Of a stretch of 64,000 nt of DNA, positions 35,321-47,371 are shown in pieces. Below the pieces are notes generated by a model. It had not been told where the DNA came from. It made no database searches and saw only the letters and a list, made by a program, of their open reading frames with translations. The stretch spans positions 1,984,001-2,048,000 of the forward strand of contig NZ_JAHBOH010000001.1 in NCBI RefSeq assembly GCF_018531375.1, read 5' to 3'. A program made the position numbers and the translations under genes. This stretch comes from Cellulomonas fulva. Lineage in GTDB: Bacteria; Actinomycetota; Actinomycetes; Actinomycetales; Cellulomonadaceae. The stretch's first letter is position 1, and every line of letters begins with the position of its first letter.

Positions 35321-35998
35321 ATGCCGGCCGGACCCGTGGACGCACCGCAGGTGCCCGACCGCGTCGAGCGGCTGCGACCCGAGCAGCTCGGCGCGGCCGC
35401 CGACGTGCTCGCCGCCGCGCTCGCGGAGGACCCCGGCTTCCGGCACCTGTTCCCGGACCCGCGGCGGCGCGAGCACGAGCTGCGCGGCCTGTACCGGATG
35501 ACGCTGACGGACACGCTGCGCCACGGGCACGTCTTCGTCACGGTCCTCGACGGCCGGATCACGGGGGCCGTGGCGCTCTACGCCCCGGGCGCGTACCCGA
35601 TGTCCACGGCGCGCTGGTGGCGGCTCGCGGGCCGGATCGCGGCGCTCGCGCTGCGGACCCGCACGCACGCGCTGGGTCTCATCCGGTTCGGTGACCTCAC
35701 GGCCGAGGGCGTGCCGCGCGACGCCTGGTACGTCGAGGCTCTCGGCGTCCACCCGGACCGTCAGCTCCAGGGCCGCGGCAAGCGGCTCATGGCCCAGGTG
35801 TTCGCGCTGATCGACACCGAGGGCGGCCTCGGCTACCTCGAGACGACGAAGCCCGAGAACGTGGCGTACTACACGGCGCTCGGCTACGAGTCCGTGCGTG
35901 AGCCGATCGCGCTCGCGGCCAGCGGCCCGCACATCTACCCGATGCGGCGGGCGCGGGTCGCGGCCCGTGGTCCGCAGCGCGAGCCCCTGGCCGTCTGA
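35321..35998 (+). CDS. GNAT family N-acetyltransferase
   Basis: 225 residues, single acetyltransferase domain. Core motif A, which binds acetyl-CoA, reads YVEALGVHPDRQLQGRGKRL (Q/R-x-x-G-x-G/A kept), followed by ETTKPENVAYYTALGYE, the usual motif B end. An N-terminal helical segment (QLGAAADVLAAALAEDPGF) resembles Puromycin/wide-specificity acetyltransferases of this subgroup. Substrate unknown. ATG 35321 lies exactly six bases after GAAGAT, so it may have its own leaderless transcript downstream of the icd terminator. Confidence 0.88.
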   Translation: MPAGPVDAPQVPDRVERLRPEQLGAAADVLAAALAEDPGFRHLFPDPRRREHELRGLYRMTLTDTLRHGHVFVTVLDGRITGAVALYAPGAYPMSTARWWRLAGRIAALALRTRTHALGLIRFGDLTAEGVPRDAWYVEALGVHPDRQLQGRGKRLMAQVFALIDTEGGLGYLETTKPENVAYYTALGYESVREPIALAASGPHIYPMRRARVAARGPQREPLAV

Positions 35999-36073
35999 GC
36001 GCGCGACCGACGAAGCGGAGCGGGCCCGAGCAGCGCCGCGCTGCGCCTGCGTCGCGCGGCGGTCGCAGGGTAG

Positions 36074-37123
<1,050 letters not shown>

Positions 37124-37138
37124 GCCCGGAGCCGGCTG

Positions 37139-37405
37139 GTGCGCCTCGCGGTCCGGGTACGGCCCGGGGCGTCGCGCACGCGCGTCGGCAGTGAGCACGC
37201 GGGAGCCCTCGTCGTCGCCGTAGGTGCGCGCGCGGTCGACGGCGCCGCGACCGAGGCGGCGCTGACCGCCCTCGCGGAGGCGCTGGGCGTCCGACGGAGG
37301 CACGTGCGGCTCGTCACGGGCGCGACGAGCCGCGACAAGGTGGTCGAGGTCGACGGCGACGACCGGCAGCTCGCGACGGTGGTCGCGCGCCTGCTCGTCG
37401 GCTGA
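37139..37405 (+). CDS. DUF167 (YggU family) protein
   Basis: 88 residues, a compact alpha/beta protein of the DUF167 family: [15 protein letters not shown] at the start, the central [18 protein letters not shown], and [15 protein letters not shown] near the end, matching the family's K/R-V-x-P-x-A, G-x-AN-x-A and G-x-x-S-R-x-K landmarks. Function unknown. Starts at GTG 37139, only 15 bp after mdh, and is probably co-transcribed with it. The acetyltransferase gene converges from the other side. Confidence 0.88.
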   Translation: MRLAVRVRPGASRTRVGSEHAGALVVAVGARAVDGAATEAALTALAEALGVRRRHVRLVTGATSRDKVVEVDGDDRQLATVVARLLVG

Positions 37406-37420
37406 CGCCGCCCGCGAGGG

Positions 37421-38020
37421 TCAGCCCAGCTCGCGTCGCACGACCCAGCGGTCGCGGCCCCCGCTGTGGCCCGTGGTCTCGGAGACGACCGTGAAGCCGG
37501 CGTCCTCGAACAGCCGCGTGGTGCCGACGTACCCGGAGATGAGGTCCACCCGCTCGCCCGGCGGCACGGCCACGGGGTAGCCCTCCACCACCGGCGCCCC
37601 GTGCGCGGCGGCGTGCGCCACGGCCCCGGCGAGCAGGTGGTGCATGAGACCTCGCCCGCGGTGGCCGGCGCGGACCACGAAGCACACGATGCTCCACGCG
37701 TCCCGCTCGTCGACCCGCGGGATGGTCCGGGAGGCGAGCAACCGGCGGTAGGACGAGCGAGGGGCGACCGAGCACCAGCCCACCGCCTCGTCGTCCACGT
37801 AGGCGAGGACGCCCGGGCCGGGCTCCGTCCCGCACGCGTCGCGCATGTACGCCGGGCGGTCCTCGTTCGCGACGCGGCTGTCCCGGTACGCCATGCACCA
37901 GCACCCGCGCCCGCCGGGCTTCTTCACCCCGACGACCTCCGCGAAGTCGTCGAAGCGCCCGACCGCGGAGCGGACGACGACGTCGGCGGGGCGCAGCGGC
38001 GGGAGCGGCGGGCGAGGCAT
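37421..38020 (-). CDS. GNAT family N-acetyltransferase
   Basis: 199 residues. The acetyl-CoA motif reads [20 protein letters not shown] (RxGxGxx kept). A Trp/Cys-rich N-terminal segment, [13 protein letters not shown], is characteristic of a small actinobacterial subgroup. The C-terminal part has [20 protein letters not shown]. Substrate unknown. Start ATG 38020; the much longer open frame upstream is antisense to the amylopullulanase. It diverges from that gene across 174 bp, so part of this spacer may also regulate it. Confidence 0.88.
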   Translation of the reverse strand: MPRPPLPPLRPADVVVRSAVGRFDDFAEVVGVKKPGGRGCWCMAYRDSRVANEDRPAYMRDACGTEPGPGVLAYVDDEAVGWCSVAPRSSYRRLLASRTIPRVDERDAWSIVCFVVRAGHRGRGLMHHLLAGAVAHAAAHGAPVVEGYPVAVPPGERVDLISGYVGTTRLFEDAGFTVVSETTGHSGGRDRWVVRRELG

Positions 38021-38094
38021 GCCCCGACCGTAGGACGAGGGACCGACATCCACCGGTTCGCCCGGGATCGACCTCCGCCGATCTCGCAACCGAA

Positions 38095-38142
38095 CTGCAA
38101 CATCCCCGATCCTTGCTGCAACTTGCTGCAAGCCGATACGGT
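38095..38142 (+). promoter_or_regulatory. Amylopullulanase promoter with CTGCAA repeats
   Basis: CTGCAAC at 38095, then TTGCTGCAA at 38113-38121 and 38123-38131, 10 bp (one helical turn) apart. TTGCTG (38113-38118) and TACGGT (38137-38142), 18 bases apart, form a plausible promoter. The complement CTTGCAG recalls the direct-repeat sites of LacI-family MalR regulators of maltose genes in Streptomyces; this parallel is from memory. Confidence 0.6.
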
Positions 38143-38194
38143 CTGCCCAGCCGCCCGTGACACAGGGGTCACGGGGGCGACGAAGGAGTCCCCC

Positions 38195-41100
38195 ATGCCG
38201 GTCAGCGACACCCGCGCCCGCCGTCTCACCGCGTTCCTCACCACGCTCGCCGTCGGCGCCACCGGTGCCGTCGCCGTCCTCCTGCCCGGCGCCCCCGCCG
38301 CGGCGGCCGCCACGTCCGTCGCCCTGGTGGGTGACGTGCAGGCCGAGCTCGGCTGCAGCGACGACTGGCAGCCCGAGTGCGCAGCGACCGAGCTCGCCCC
38401 GGTCGGCGACGGCACGTTCACGGCCGACCTCACGTTCCCCGAGGGGACCTGGCAGATCAAGGTCGCGCTCGACGACGCGTGGACCACGTCCTACGGCATC
38501 GACGGGACCGCGGACAACAGCCCGCTCGTCGTCGGTGGCGACACCCCGATCCGCGTGACCTACGACGACGCCACGCACCGCACGTCGCTCGCGCCGCTGG
38601 CCCTGGCGGGCGACGCGGACGAGTCCGACGACGAGGTCGTCGCGGAGCCCGTGCGCGACCCCGCCGCCGGGCAGAGCTTCTACTTCGTCATGACCGACCG
38701 GTTCGCCAACGGCGACGAGTCGAACGACACGGGCGGCCTCACGGGGGACCGCCTCGCGACCGGCTTCGACCCGACCGACAAGGGCTTCTACGAGGGCGGC
38801 GACCTGGCCGGCCTGCGTGAGCAGCTCGACTACATCGAGGGCCTGGGCACGACCGCGATCTGGCTCACGCCCTCGTTCCAGAACCGTCCGGTGCAGGGCA
38901 CGGGCGCGGGCGCGTCGGCCGGCTACCACGGGTACTGGGTCACGGACTTCACGCAGATCGACCCGCACCTGGGCACCAACGCGGAGCTCGAGGAGCTGAT
39001 CGACGACGCGCACACGCGCGGCATCGACGTGTACTTCGACATCATCACCAACCACACGGCCGACGTGATCGACTACGCCGAGGGCGAGTACGACTACGTC
39101 GACCAGGCCACCGCGCCGTACACGGACGCGGCCGGCGAGGAGTTCGACCCGGCCGACTACGCGGGCACCGACGACTTCCCGGAGCTCGACCCCGCGACCT
39201 CGTTCCCGTACACGCCCGTCGTCGACCCGGCGGACGCCGACGTCAAGGTGCCGGCCTGGCTCAACGACGTCACCAAGTACCACAACCGCGGGAACTCGAC
39301 CTACAGCGGCGAGTCGACGACGTACGGCGACTTCTCGGGCCTCGACGACCTGATGACCGAGGACCCCGAGGTCGTCGACGGCTTCGTGGACGTCTACAAC
39401 GGCTGGGTCGACCTGGGCGTCGACGGCTTCCGGATCGACACCGCCAAGCACGTGAACTTCGAGTTCTGGGAGGACTTCACGGCGGGCGTCACGCAGCACG
39501 CGGAGAGCGTCGGCAACGACGACTTCTTCATGTTCGGCGAGGTCTACGACGCCGACCCGGTCAAGCTCGCGCCGTACGTGCGCGACACCGACATGAACGC
39601 GGTGCTCGACTTCACCTTCCAGTCGGCGGCGACGAACTTCGCGAAGGGCGGCTCCGCGGCGGGCCTCAAGGCGCTGTTCGCGGGCGACGACCGCTACACC
39701 ACGGCCACGTCCAACGCGCAGGCGCTGCCCACGTTCCTCGGGAACCACGACATGGGCCGCGTCGGGTACTTCCTCGCGGGCACGTCGCAGGCGGAGCGGC
39801 GGTCCGCGCTCGCGCACGACCTCATGTACCTGACGCGCGGTCAGCCGGTGGTCTACTACGGCGACGAGCAGGGCTTCGCCGGCACCGGCGGGGACAAGGA
39901 CGCGCGCCAGTCGCTGTTCGCCACGCAGGTGGACTCCTACGCCGACCAGCCGCTGCTCGACGGCACGACGCTGGGCTCGCAGGACCGCTACGACACCGAC
40001 AGCGTGCTCTACCGGCACATCGCGGAGCTCGCCGAGCTCCGTGAGACGCACCCGGCGCTGGCCACGGGCGCGCAGGTCGAGCGGTACGCGTCGGGCTCGG
40101 TCTACGCGTTCTCCCGGATCGACCCCGACGAGCGCGTCGAGCACGTGGTCGCCGCGAACAGCGGGACCACCGCCGCGACGGTCACGGTCGACTCGCTCAC
40201 GCCGGGCGCGACGTTCGCCGCGCTCTACGGCACCGACGGCGACGTCACGGCCGCCCCCGACGGCTCGGTCGAGCTCACGGTGCCCGCGCTGGGCGCCGTG
40301 GTGCTCGTCGCGGACCGTGAGGTGGGCGCGCCGGCCGAGGCGGGCGAGCTGACCGTGTCCGCACCGGCCGCCGGCGCGGGCCTGTCGGGCACCGTCGAGG
40401 TCGCGGCCGACGTGGCCGACGACGTGTGGAGCCAGACGTCGTTCGCCTACCGGCTGGTGGGCGACGACGCGTGGACCGCGCTGGGCACGGCGGAGACGAC
40501 GAGCCCGCGGGTCTACCTCGACACGGCCGACCTCGCGGACGGCTCGCTGCTCGAGCTGCGCGCGGTGAGCGTCGACGCGGCCGGCCACCGGTCCGCGGCC
40601 TCGTCGTACGCGGCCGTGGGACGTGCGGTGGACGGCGTGGTCGACGAGGACCCGGGCGACGGCGACCTGCTCGTCACCCTTCCCGGCACGCACCAGGTGG
40701 ACATGGGGTGCACGGGCAACTGGGCGCCGGACTGCGAGGCGTCGGCGCTGACCAAGCGCGCGGACGGCGTCTACGCCGGCACGTGGACGCTGCCCGCGGG
40801 CGACTACGAGTACAAGGTCGCGGTCGGTGGCAGCTGGACCGAGAACTACGGCAAGGGCGGGGTGCGCGACGGTGCCAACCTGACGTACACGCTGACGGCG
40901 TCGACGAAGGTCACGTTCTACTACGACCCGGTCACGCACTGGTTCACCTCGACGGCCGAGGGGCCGATCGTCACCGCGCCCGGGAACTACCAGTCCGAGG
41001 CCGGCTGCGCGGGCGACTGGGCGCCGGACTGCCTGGCGACCTGGCTGCAGGACCCGGACGGCGACGGCACCTACACGCTCACGGTCGCGGACCTGCCGGA

Positions 41101-43966
41101 GGGCGCGTACGAGGCCAAGGCCGCGCACGGCCTCGGCTGGGCGGAGAACTACGGGGTCGACGGCGTGCCGGGCGGGGCGAACTACGCGTTCGTCGTGCCG
41201 GGCGGCAAGCCCGTGACCTTCACGTACGTCCTGGCGACGCACGTCCTGACGATCGAGGTCACGGACCCGCCGCTCCCCGGCCTGAACCAGCTGTACGGGC
41301 ACCTGGTCGACACCTCGACCGTCGCCGTCCCGGCGTCCTGGGTGCCGGACGGCGCGGCCCCGGACGACTTCGTCTACCGCCTGCACCAGTCCCGCACGGC
41401 GTCGCTCGAGGTGAGCGACGGGGAGGTGGTCGGGGCGACGACGAGCGTCGAGCTCCCCGTCGTCGCCGGCGGGCTGACCGGGGCGCAGCTGACCCGGTTC
41501 CCGGCGCTGCGCGGCTACGTCGCGCTGCGCGTCCCGGAGGGCACGCCGGTGAAGTGGCTGCTGACGGGCGAGCTGCTGGTGACGCAGGAGGACGCCGAGG
41601 GCGTGCTCGTCGCCGCGTCGGGTCTGCAGCTCGCGGGCGTCCTGGACGACCTGTACGCGGCCAAGGTGAAGAACAAGCCCATGGGGCTGAAGTTCACGAA
41701 GACCGGCCGGCCGCAGTTCTCGCTGTGGGCGCCGACGGCGCAGGACGTCGACCTGCTGGTGTGGCCGGGCGGTGACACGTCGAAGGACCCGGTCGTCAAG
41801 GCGGCGACCCTGTGGTCCGACGGCCGGTGGACGACGAACGGCGAGGTCGCCTGGCGGGGAGCTCCCTACCGGTGGCGCGTCACGGTGTACGCGCCGACGG
41901 TCGACCGGCTGGTCGTCAACGAGGTCACCGACCCGATGTCGACCGCGCTCACGCTGAACTCGACCCACTCGGTCGTCGTCGACCTCGCGGACCCGGCGTA
42001 CCGGCCGGCCGGCTGGTCGAGGACGGCGCAGCCGGTGGTCGACCCGGTCGAGCAGACGATCTACGAGCTGCACGTGCGGGACTTCTCGATCGGCGACACG
42101 TCCGTGCCGGCGTCACGTCGCGGCACGTACCTCGCCTTCGGGTACCCGACGAGCACGGGCATGACCCACCTGCGCGAGCTCGCGGACGCCGGTATGACGA
42201 CGGTGCACCTGCTGCCGACGTTCGACCTCGCCACGATCGAGGAGGACCGGAGCAAGCAGGAGTCACCCGACTGCGACCTCGAGCAGTACGCACCGGACTC
42301 CGACGAGCAGCAGGCGTGCGTCACGGCGGTCGCCGACGCCGACGGCTACAACTGGGGCTACGACCCGCTGCACTGGGGCGTTCCCGAGGGGTCCTACGCG
42401 ACCAAGGCGACCGGCGGTGCGCGCGTGAGCGAGTTCCGCACCATGGTCGGTGCGCTGCACAAGGCCGGCCTGCAGGTGGTCCTGGACCAGGTGTTCAACC
42501 ACACCGCGGCCAGCGGGCAGGACGAGAGGTCGGTGCTCGACCGCGTGGTGCCCGGCTACTACCAGCGGCTGGACGCGTCCGGGAAGGTCACGACCTCGAC
42601 CTGCTGCCAGAACGTGGCCACGGAGAACCGGGTCGCGCAGAAGGTCATGGTCGACACCGTGGTCCGCTGGGCCAAGGACTACAAGGTCGACGGGTTCCGG
42701 TTCGACCTCATGGGCCACCACTCGGTGCGCAACATGAACGAGATCCGCCGCGCGCTGGACAGGCTCACGGTGAAGAAGGACGGCGTCGACGGCAGGAAGG
42801 TCTACCTGTACGGCGAGGGCTGGGACTTCGGCGAGGTGGCGGGCAACGCGCTGTTCAGGCAGGCCAAGCAGGGCCAGCTCGACGGCACCGGCATCGGCAC
42901 GTTCTCCGACCGGCTGCGCGACGCCGTGCGCGGCGGTGGCCCGTTCGACGACGACCCGCGGGTCCAGGGCTTCGGCTCGGGGGCGTCGACCGACCCGAAC
43001 GGCGCCGCGGTCAACGGTGACGCCGCCGAGCAGCTCGCCCGGGTGCAGCACCAGGCCGACCTGGTCCGCCTGGGGCTGGCCGGCAACCTGCGGGACTACA
43101 CGTTCACGACGAGCGACGGGCAGGAGTCGAGGGGCGACGAGATCGACTACAACGGCGCGCCCGCCGGCTACGCGTCGCAGCCCGCCGAGGTGGTCACGTA
43201 CGTCGACGCGCACGACAACGAGACGCTGTGGGACTCCCTGACGCTCAAGCTGCCGACGGACACCCCGATGGCGGACCGCGTGCGGATGAACACGCTGTCG
43301 CTGGCCACGACGACGTTCGCCCAGACGCCGAGCTTCTGGCACGCGGGCGCCGAGCTGCTGCGCAGCAAGTCGCTGGACCGCAACAGCTACAACTCGGGCG
43401 ACTGGTTCAACGCGCTCGACCTGTCCGGCCAGGACAACGGGTTCGGCCGGGGGCTGCCGCCGGCGGCGGACAACGAGGCGAAGTGGCCGTTCATGCAGCC
43501 GCTGCTCGCCGACCCGTCGCTCAAGCCCACGCCGCAGGACATCGCCACCGCGGAGGACGGCGCGCTGGACCTGCTGCGCCTGCGCTCGTCGTCGCGGCTG
43601 TTCCACCTGGGGACCGCGGACCTGATCGAGGACCGCGTCACCTTCCCGGGCAGCGGGGCGGACGCCACGCCCGGCGTCGTCGTCATGCAGATCGACGACC
43701 CGGCCGCGGCCGGGTACGACGTGGACGCGGCGTACGAGCGCGTGCTCGTCGTCCTCAACGCGTCCGACGAGGCGACCACCCAGACGGTGCCCGGCCTCGC
43801 GCGGCACCAGCTGGTGCTGCACCCGGTCCAGGCGGCGGGCAGCGATGCGGTGGTGCGGACGACGACGTGGGCCAAGGCCACGGGCGCGGTCACGGTGCCG
43901 GCCCGCACCGTCGCGGTGCTCGTCGAGAAGGCGCCCCGCCGCACGGCCGCACCGTCCTGGTCCTAG
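38195..43966 (+). CDS. Secreted amylopullulanase: GH13 alpha-amylase plus type I pullulanase with X25 modules
   Basis: 1,923-residue exoenzyme degrading starch at both alpha-1,4 and alpha-1,6 links. Signal peptide about 1-37 ending in Ala-rich APAAAAA. One X25-type starch module (about 40-130) precedes an alpha-amylase GH13 domain (about 155-700). Its nucleophile lies in [10 protein letters not shown] (about 409), its acid/base in FGEVYD (about 450) and its transition-state Asp in GNHDMG (about 517). Two more X25 modules follow (about 825-920 and 926-1025; [22 protein letters not shown]). The pullulanase half has YNWGYDP (about 1386), [12 protein letters not shown] (about 1499), YGEGWDFGE (about 1538) and [10 protein letters not shown] (about 1672). 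All catalytic residues are intact. No wall anchor; ends freely. Confidence 0.95.
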   Translation: MPVSDTRARRLTAFLTTLAVGATGAVAVLLPGAPAAAAATSVALVGDVQAELGCSDDWQPECAATELAPVGDGTFTADLTFPEGTWQIKVALDDAWTTSYGIDGTADNSPLVVGGDTPIRVTYDDATHRTSLAPLALAGDADESDDEVVAEPVRDPAAGQSFYFVMTDRFANGDESNDTGGLTGDRLATGFDPTDKGFYEGGDLAGLREQLDYIEGLGTTAIWLTPSFQNRPVQGTGAGASAGYHGYWVTDFTQIDPHLGTNAELEELIDDAHTRGIDVYFDIITNHTADVIDYAEGEYDYVDQATAPYTDAAGEEFDPADYAGTDDFPELDPATSFPYTPVVDPADADVKVPAWLNDVTKYHNRGNSTYSGESTTYGDFSGLDDLMTEDPEVVDGFVDVYNGWVDLGVDGFRIDTAKHVNFEFWEDFTAGVTQHAESVGNDDFFMFGEVYDADPVKLAPYVRDTDMNAVLDFTFQSAATNFAKGGSAAGLKALFAGDDRYTTATSNAQALPTFLGNHDMGRVGYFLAGTSQAERRSALAHDLMYLTRGQPVVYYGDEQGFAGTGGDKDARQSLFATQVDSYADQPLLDGTTLGSQDRYDTDSVLYRHIAELAELRETHPALATGAQVERYASGSVYAFSRIDPDERVEHVVAANSGTTAATVTVDSLTPGATFAALYGTDGDVTAAPDGSVELTVPALGAVVLVADREVGAPAEAGELTVSAPAAGAGLSGTVEVAADVADDVWSQTSFAYRLVGDDAWTALGTAETTSPRVYLDTADLADGSLLELRAVSVDAAGHRSAASSYAAVGRAVDGVVDEDPGDGDLLVTLPGTHQVDMGCTGNWAPDCEASALTKRADGVYAGTWTLPAGDYEYKVAVGGSWTENYGKGGVRDGANLTYTLTASTKVTFYYDPVTHWFTSTAEGPIVTAPGNYQSEAGCAGDWAPDCLATWLQDPDGDGTYTLTVADLPEGAYEAKAAHGLGWAENYGVDGVPGGANYAFVVPGGKPVTFTYVLATHVLTIEVTDPPLPGLNQLYGHLVDTSTVAVPASWVPDGAAPDDFVYRLHQSRTASLEVSDGEVVGATTSVELPVVAGGLTGAQLTRFPALRGYVALRVPEGTPVKWLLTGELLVTQEDAEGVLVAASGLQLAGVLDDLYAAKVKNKPMGLKFTKTGRPQFSLWAPTAQDVDLLVWPGGDTSKDPVVKAATLWSDGRWTTNGEVAWRGAPYRWRVTVYAPTVDRLVVNEVTDPMSTALTLNSTHSVVVDLADPAYRPAGWSRTAQPVVDPVEQTIYELHVRDFSIGDTSVPASRRGTYLAFGYPTSTGMTHLRELADAGMTTVHLLPTFDLATIEEDRSKQESPDCDLEQYAPDSDEQQACVTAVADADGYNWGYDPLHWGVPEGSYATKATGGARVSEFRTMVGALHKAGLQVVLDQVFNHTAASGQDERSVLDRVVPGYYQRLDASGKVTTSTCCQNVATENRVAQKVMVDTVVRWAKDYKVDGFRFDLMGHHSVRNMNEIRRALDRLTVKKDGVDGRKVYLYGEGWDFGEVAGNALFRQAKQGQLDGTGIGTFSDRLRDAVRGGGPFDDDPRVQGFGSGASTDPNGAAVNGDAAEQLARVQHQADLVRLGLAGNLRDYTFTTSDGQESRGDEIDYNGAPAGYASQPAEVVTYVDAHDNETLWDSLTLKLPTDTPMADRVRMNTLSLATTTFAQTPSFWHAGAELLRSKSLDRNSYNSGDWFNALDLSGQDNGFGRGLPPAADNEAKWPFMQPLLADPSLKPTPQDIATAEDGALDLLRLRSSSRLFHLGTADLIEDRVTFPGSGADATPGVVVMQIDDPAAAGYDVDAAYERVLVVLNASDEATTQTVPGLARHQLVLHPVQAAGSDAVVRTTTWAKATGAVTVPARTVAVLVEKAPRRTAAPSWS

Positions 43967-43977
43967 ACCGGGACGCC

Positions 43978-44018
43978 AGCAGGGCCCCGGGTCGCGTCGC
44001 GCGGCCCGGGGCCCTGCT
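43978..44018. terminator. Terminator after amylopullulanase
   Basis: AGCAGGGCCCCGGG (43978-43991) with the exact complement at 44005-44018, 13-base loop, between convergent genes. It serves both the amylopullulanase and the importer operon. Confidence 0.85.
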
Positions 44019-44053
44019 GCTCGCCGGCCGGCTCCCCGGGCCGGCCCGCCGCC

Positions 44054-44944
44054 TCAGCCCTTGACGGAGCCGGACATGAGGCCCCCGATGAAGTACTTGC
44101 CGAGCAGGACGTACACCAGCAGCGTCGGGAAGGACGCGAGCAGCGCACCGGCCATCGACTGGCCGTAGTTGGTGAGCAGCGCACCGTTCGCCAGGTTGTT
44201 CAGCGCGAGGGTGACCGGGCCGTTCTGGCTCGAGGAGAAGAACACCGCGAACAGGAAGTCGTTCCAGGCGGACGTGAACTGCCAGATCAGCACGACGACG
44301 AAGCTCGGCACCGAGATCGGCAGCACCACCGACGCGTACGTCCGCAGCATGCCCGCGCCGTCGACCCGCGAGGCCTCGATGAGCTCGTTCGGGATGGTCT
44401 GGTAGTAGTTGCGGAAGATCAGCGTCGTGATCGGGATCCCGTAGATCACGTGCAGCAGGATCAGCGACGGGACGCCGGACGGCACACCCATGCCGAGCAT
44501 GAGCTGCAGCAGCGGGATCATCACGGCCTGGTACGGGATGAACATCCCGAACAGGATCAGCGTGAACACCAGGTCGGCGCCGCGGAACCGCCAGCGCGAG
44601 AGCACGAACCCGTTCATCGACCCGAGGAACGACGAGATGATCGCGGCGGGCACGACCATCTGCACCGTGCGCCACAGCGCGGGCGACAGCGCCGTCCACG
44701 CGGCGGTCCAGTTGTCGAGCGTCCACGTCGTCGGCAGGTTCCACGCCCGCGCGGGCGAGGCGTCGCCGGGTCCCTTGAAGCTCGTCACCACGAGCACGTA
44801 CACGGGGATGAGCACGACGAGCAGGAACGCCAGGAGCACCGCGTACTTCAGCGTCCGGCCCACGGAGAACCCGCCCCGCGAGCGCGCGGGTGCGCGGTCC
44901 GCGGCGGGGATCGGGGTGGTGAGCTCGGCGGCGGCCGCGGTCAT
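44054..44944 (-). CDS. Carbohydrate ABC importer permease (MalG type)
   Basis: 296 residues, six membrane helices after a 30-residue cytoplasmic start. The EAA loop that contacts the ATPase is ELIEASRVDGAGMLRTYASVVLP; the C terminus GKYFIGGLMSGSVKG is typical of MalG-like permeases. It overlaps the upstream MalF-type gene by 4 bp. The importer probably brings in malto-oligosaccharides released by the neighbouring amylopullulanase, but substrate is inferred from position only. No ATPase gene is present, so a shared MsiK-type ATPase is expected elsewhere. Confidence 0.92.
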   Translation of the reverse strand: MTAAAAELTTPIPAADRAPARSRGGFSVGRTLKYAVLLAFLLVVLIPVYVLVVTSFKGPGDASPARAWNLPTTWTLDNWTAAWTALSPALWRTVQMVVPAAIISSFLGSMNGFVLSRWRFRGADLVFTLILFGMFIPYQAVMIPLLQLMLGMGVPSGVPSLILLHVIYGIPITTLIFRNYYQTIPNELIEASRVDGAGMLRTYASVVLPISVPSFVVVLIWQFTSAWNDFLFAVFFSSSQNGPVTLALNNLANGALLTNYGQSMAGALLASFPTLLVYVLLGKYFIGGLMSGSVKG

Positions 44945-45846
44945 CGGTGCTTCTCCGTCCGGTTGAGGTGCACCAGGTAGGGCACGATCAGCACCGCCAC
45001 GACGACCAGCAGGATGACGCCCACGGCGGCCGAGCTCGCGTAGTCGAACGACGACTTGAAGACGTACATGTCGATCGCGGGCACCTTGGTCTGGTAGTTC
45101 GCCGGCTTCGAGATCGACATGATCAGGTCGAACGCCTTGAGCGACATGTGGCCGACGATGATGACGGCCGAGAGCGCGACCGGGCTGAGCTGCGGGAACA
45201 GCACGTGCCGGTAGAGCTTCCACTCGCTCGCGCCGTCCATCCGTGCGGCCTCGCGCAGCTCGTGCGGGATGCCGCGGAAGCCGGCGAGGAACAGCGCCAT
45301 GACGTACCCGGACAGCTGCCAGACCGCCGGGATCGCGATCGCGGCGATGCCCCAGTTCACGCTGTTCCACCAGTTGTTCTGCAGGAAGTCGAGCCCGACC
45401 ATCTGGAACAGCCGGTTCAGGCCGGAGGCCGACTCGCCCTGGTTCGAGTTGAGCAGCCAGCGCCACACGACGCCGGAGGCGACGAAGGACACGGCCATCG
45501 GGAACAGGTAGATCGAGCGGAACAGCCCCTCGAACCGCACCGGGCGGTCGAGCAGCCAGGCCCACAGGAAGCCGAACAGCATGGTCCCGGCCAGGAAGAC
45601 GACCGTGTAGAGGACGAGGTTGCGCAGGGAGTGCTGGAAGTCGGGCGACGTCAGCAGGTCGCCGAAGTTCTCCAGGCCGACGAACGACGAGGGTGCGCGG
45701 CCCGTGGTCTGGGCGGCCGTGTGGACGTCGGTCATGGCGGTCTTGGCGTTGACGCCCAGCAGGCCGTACACGAAGACGGCGACCAGGATCAGTGACGGGG
45801 AGATGAGCAGCAGGGGCGGACCCCAGCGACGCAGGTTGCGGGGCAC
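44941..45846 (-). CDS. Carbohydrate ABC importer permease (MalF type)
   Basis: 301 residues with six membrane helices and the EAA motif ELREAARMDGASEWKLYRHVLFP. A large periplasm-side loop follows helix 1 (about 35-70). It begins at GTG 45846 and its stop overlaps the MalG-type start (ATGA), so the two permeases are made in equal amounts. A strong hairpin separates it from the binding-protein gene upstream, which would lower permease relative to binding-protein expression. Confidence 0.92.
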   Translation of the reverse strand: MPRNLRRWGPPLLLISPSLILVAVFVYGLLGVNAKTAMTDVHTAAQTTGRAPSSFVGLENFGDLLTSPDFQHSLRNLVLYTVVFLAGTMLFGFLWAWLLDRPVRFEGLFRSIYLFPMAVSFVASGVVWRWLLNSNQGESASGLNRLFQMVGLDFLQNNWWNSVNWGIAAIAIPAVWQLSGYVMALFLAGFRGIPHELREAARMDGASEWKLYRHVLFPQLSPVALSAVIIVGHMSLKAFDLIMSISKPANYQTKVPAIDMYVFKSSFDYASSAAVGVILLVVVAVLIVPYLVHLNRTEKHR

Positions 45847-45889
45847 GGGGCCTCCTCGGGAGCTGGGCGGTGGCAGCGGCGGCAGGACG

Positions 45890-45928
45890 GACGGCCCCGG
45901 CCCGCGGGGTGCGCGGGCCGGGGCCGTC
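45890..45928 (-). terminator. Partial terminator between binding-protein and permease genes
   Basis: GACGGCCCCGGCCCGC (45890-45905) pairs perfectly over 16 bp with 45913-45928, seven-base loop. It lies just after the binding-protein stop and before the permease start, where such hairpins commonly attenuate or stabilise messages so that binding protein is in excess. Confidence 0.75.
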
Positions 45929-45936
45929 GGCGGGCG

Positions 45937-47235
45937 TCAGGCTCCGGCCGCGGCCGCCAGGTCGGACTGGAACGTCGCGAGGTCGGACGCGCCGGTCGTG
46001 AACTTGCTCGTGGCGTCCGAGATCGAGTTCAGCGTCGCGACCGGGACGGCCGCGCCGTGCGCCAGCGAGGAGACGATCGTGTCCTCACCGAAGGACGTGA
46101 TCGCGGACTGCTGGTACTCGGAGAACTCCGACGCGTCGGCGTCGGTGCGGGCGGGGATGGAGCCCTTCGCCTTGTTGAACGCGACCTGGCCGTCGAGCGA
46201 GCCGACCGTGTCGAGCCAGTTCTTCGCGCCCCCGGGGTGCGGTGCCCCCACGGGGAGGGTGAACGAGTCGGCCAGGAAGTCGAACACGCCGTCCGTGCCC
46301 GGGACCGGGAAGTAGACGTAGTCGGTGCCGGCGGTCTTGCCCGCCTCGTCGAACGCGGCCACGGCCCAGTCGCCCATCACGTTGAAGCCGGCCTGGCCGT
46401 CGATGATCTGCTGGGTCGCGTCCGGCCAGTCCAGGCCGTCCCGGTCGGTGTTGGTGTACGTCATGAGCTTCTCGAAGTCCTCGAGCGCCGACGTCACCTC
46501 CGCCGACGCCCAGTCGGTGCTGCCGTCCCAGAGCCCGGAGTACCCCTCGGCGCCGAGGTCGGCGAGGAGCACGGTCTCGAGCAGCTGCACCTGGGTCCAG
46601 GTCGTGGCGACCGACAGCGCCGTCTTGCCCGAGTCCTTGACGGCGTCCAGCGCCGTGAACCAGTCGTCCATCGTCGCGTACGTCGCCTCGGGGTCCAGGC
46701 CCGCGTCGGTGAGCACCTGGGTGTTCGCCCAGGTCACGTTCGCGCGGTGGATGTTCGACGGGATCGAGTAGATCTTCCCGTCGACGGTGAGGCGGTCGAC
46801 GAGGTCCTCGGGGAACACGTCGCGCAGGCCGAACTCGTCGTAGAGCGACGAGACGTCCTCGACCTGGCCGGCGTCGATGTAGTCCTGCAGCTCGGCGCCC
46901 GCGTGGGCCTGGAACGTGTCCGGCGGGTCGTTGGCCTGCAGCCGGGACTGCAGGAGGTCCTTGGCGGCCGAGCCGGCGCCACCGGCGACCGCGCCGTTCA
47001 CGAACTTCGTGTCCGGGTGCTGGTCCTCGAACACCCCGACGAGCGCGTCGAGGCCGAGCTTCTCGGACCCGCTGGCCCACCAGGTGAAGACCTCGACCTC
47101 GCTGGCGTCGCCGCCCCCGGTGCCGCCGGTCTCGTCGTCCGTCCCGCCCTCGCCGCCCGACGAGCACGCCGCCAGCGCGAGGCTGACGGCGGCGATGCCT
47201 GCTGCGACGGCGGTGATCCTGCGTCCAGTGCGCAT
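45937..47235 (-). CDS. Sugar-binding lipoprotein of ABC importer
   Basis: 432-residue extracellular solute-binding protein (family 1). Lipoprotein signal peptide with lipobox SLALAACSSG (Cys about 24) and a flexible Gly/Asp/Thr linker. The mature domain begins EVEVFTWWASGSEKLGLDAL and includes IYSIPSNIHRANVTWAN and GDWAVAAFDEAGK, features of oligosaccharide binders. ATG 47235 has GGAGAG upstream. First gene of the importer operon, divergent from a ROK regulator. The sugar is not certain: malto-oligosaccharide is suggested by the adjacent amylopullulanase, but several other sugars are possible. Confidence 0.93.
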   Translation of the reverse strand: MRTGRRITAVAAGIAAVSLALAACSSGGEGGTDDETGGTGGGDASEVEVFTWWASGSEKLGLDALVGVFEDQHPDTKFVNGAVAGGAGSAAKDLLQSRLQANDPPDTFQAHAGAELQDYIDAGQVEDVSSLYDEFGLRDVFPEDLVDRLTVDGKIYSIPSNIHRANVTWANTQVLTDAGLDPEATYATMDDWFTALDAVKDSGKTALSVATTWTQVQLLETVLLADLGAEGYSGLWDGSTDWASAEVTSALEDFEKLMTYTNTDRDGLDWPDATQQIIDGQAGFNVMGDWAVAAFDEAGKTAGTDYVYFPVPGTDGVFDFLADSFTLPVGAPHPGGAKNWLDTVGSLDGQVAFNKAKGSIPARTDADASEFSEYQQSAITSFGEDTIVSSLAHGAAVPVATLNSISDATSKFTTGASDLATFQSDLAAAAGA

Positions 47236-47371
47236 GTGGTCTCTCCTACGCCTTCGTTGCCGTGGGATGTCGCCGGGCCGCCGCTCCCGGTGACCTCCGG
47301 GACCGCGAACCCTGCGTGCCGGGGGCGTCGGTGCCACCCGGTCGATCGGGCCCATCAGACCGCGGACCGGG

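Noticed and set aside
37421..42073. 1,550-codon open frame on the minus strand
   Set aside because: Only its last 200 codons are the acetyltransferase gene; the rest is antisense to the amylopullulanase and has the Arg/Val/His-rich composition of a GC-bias shadow.
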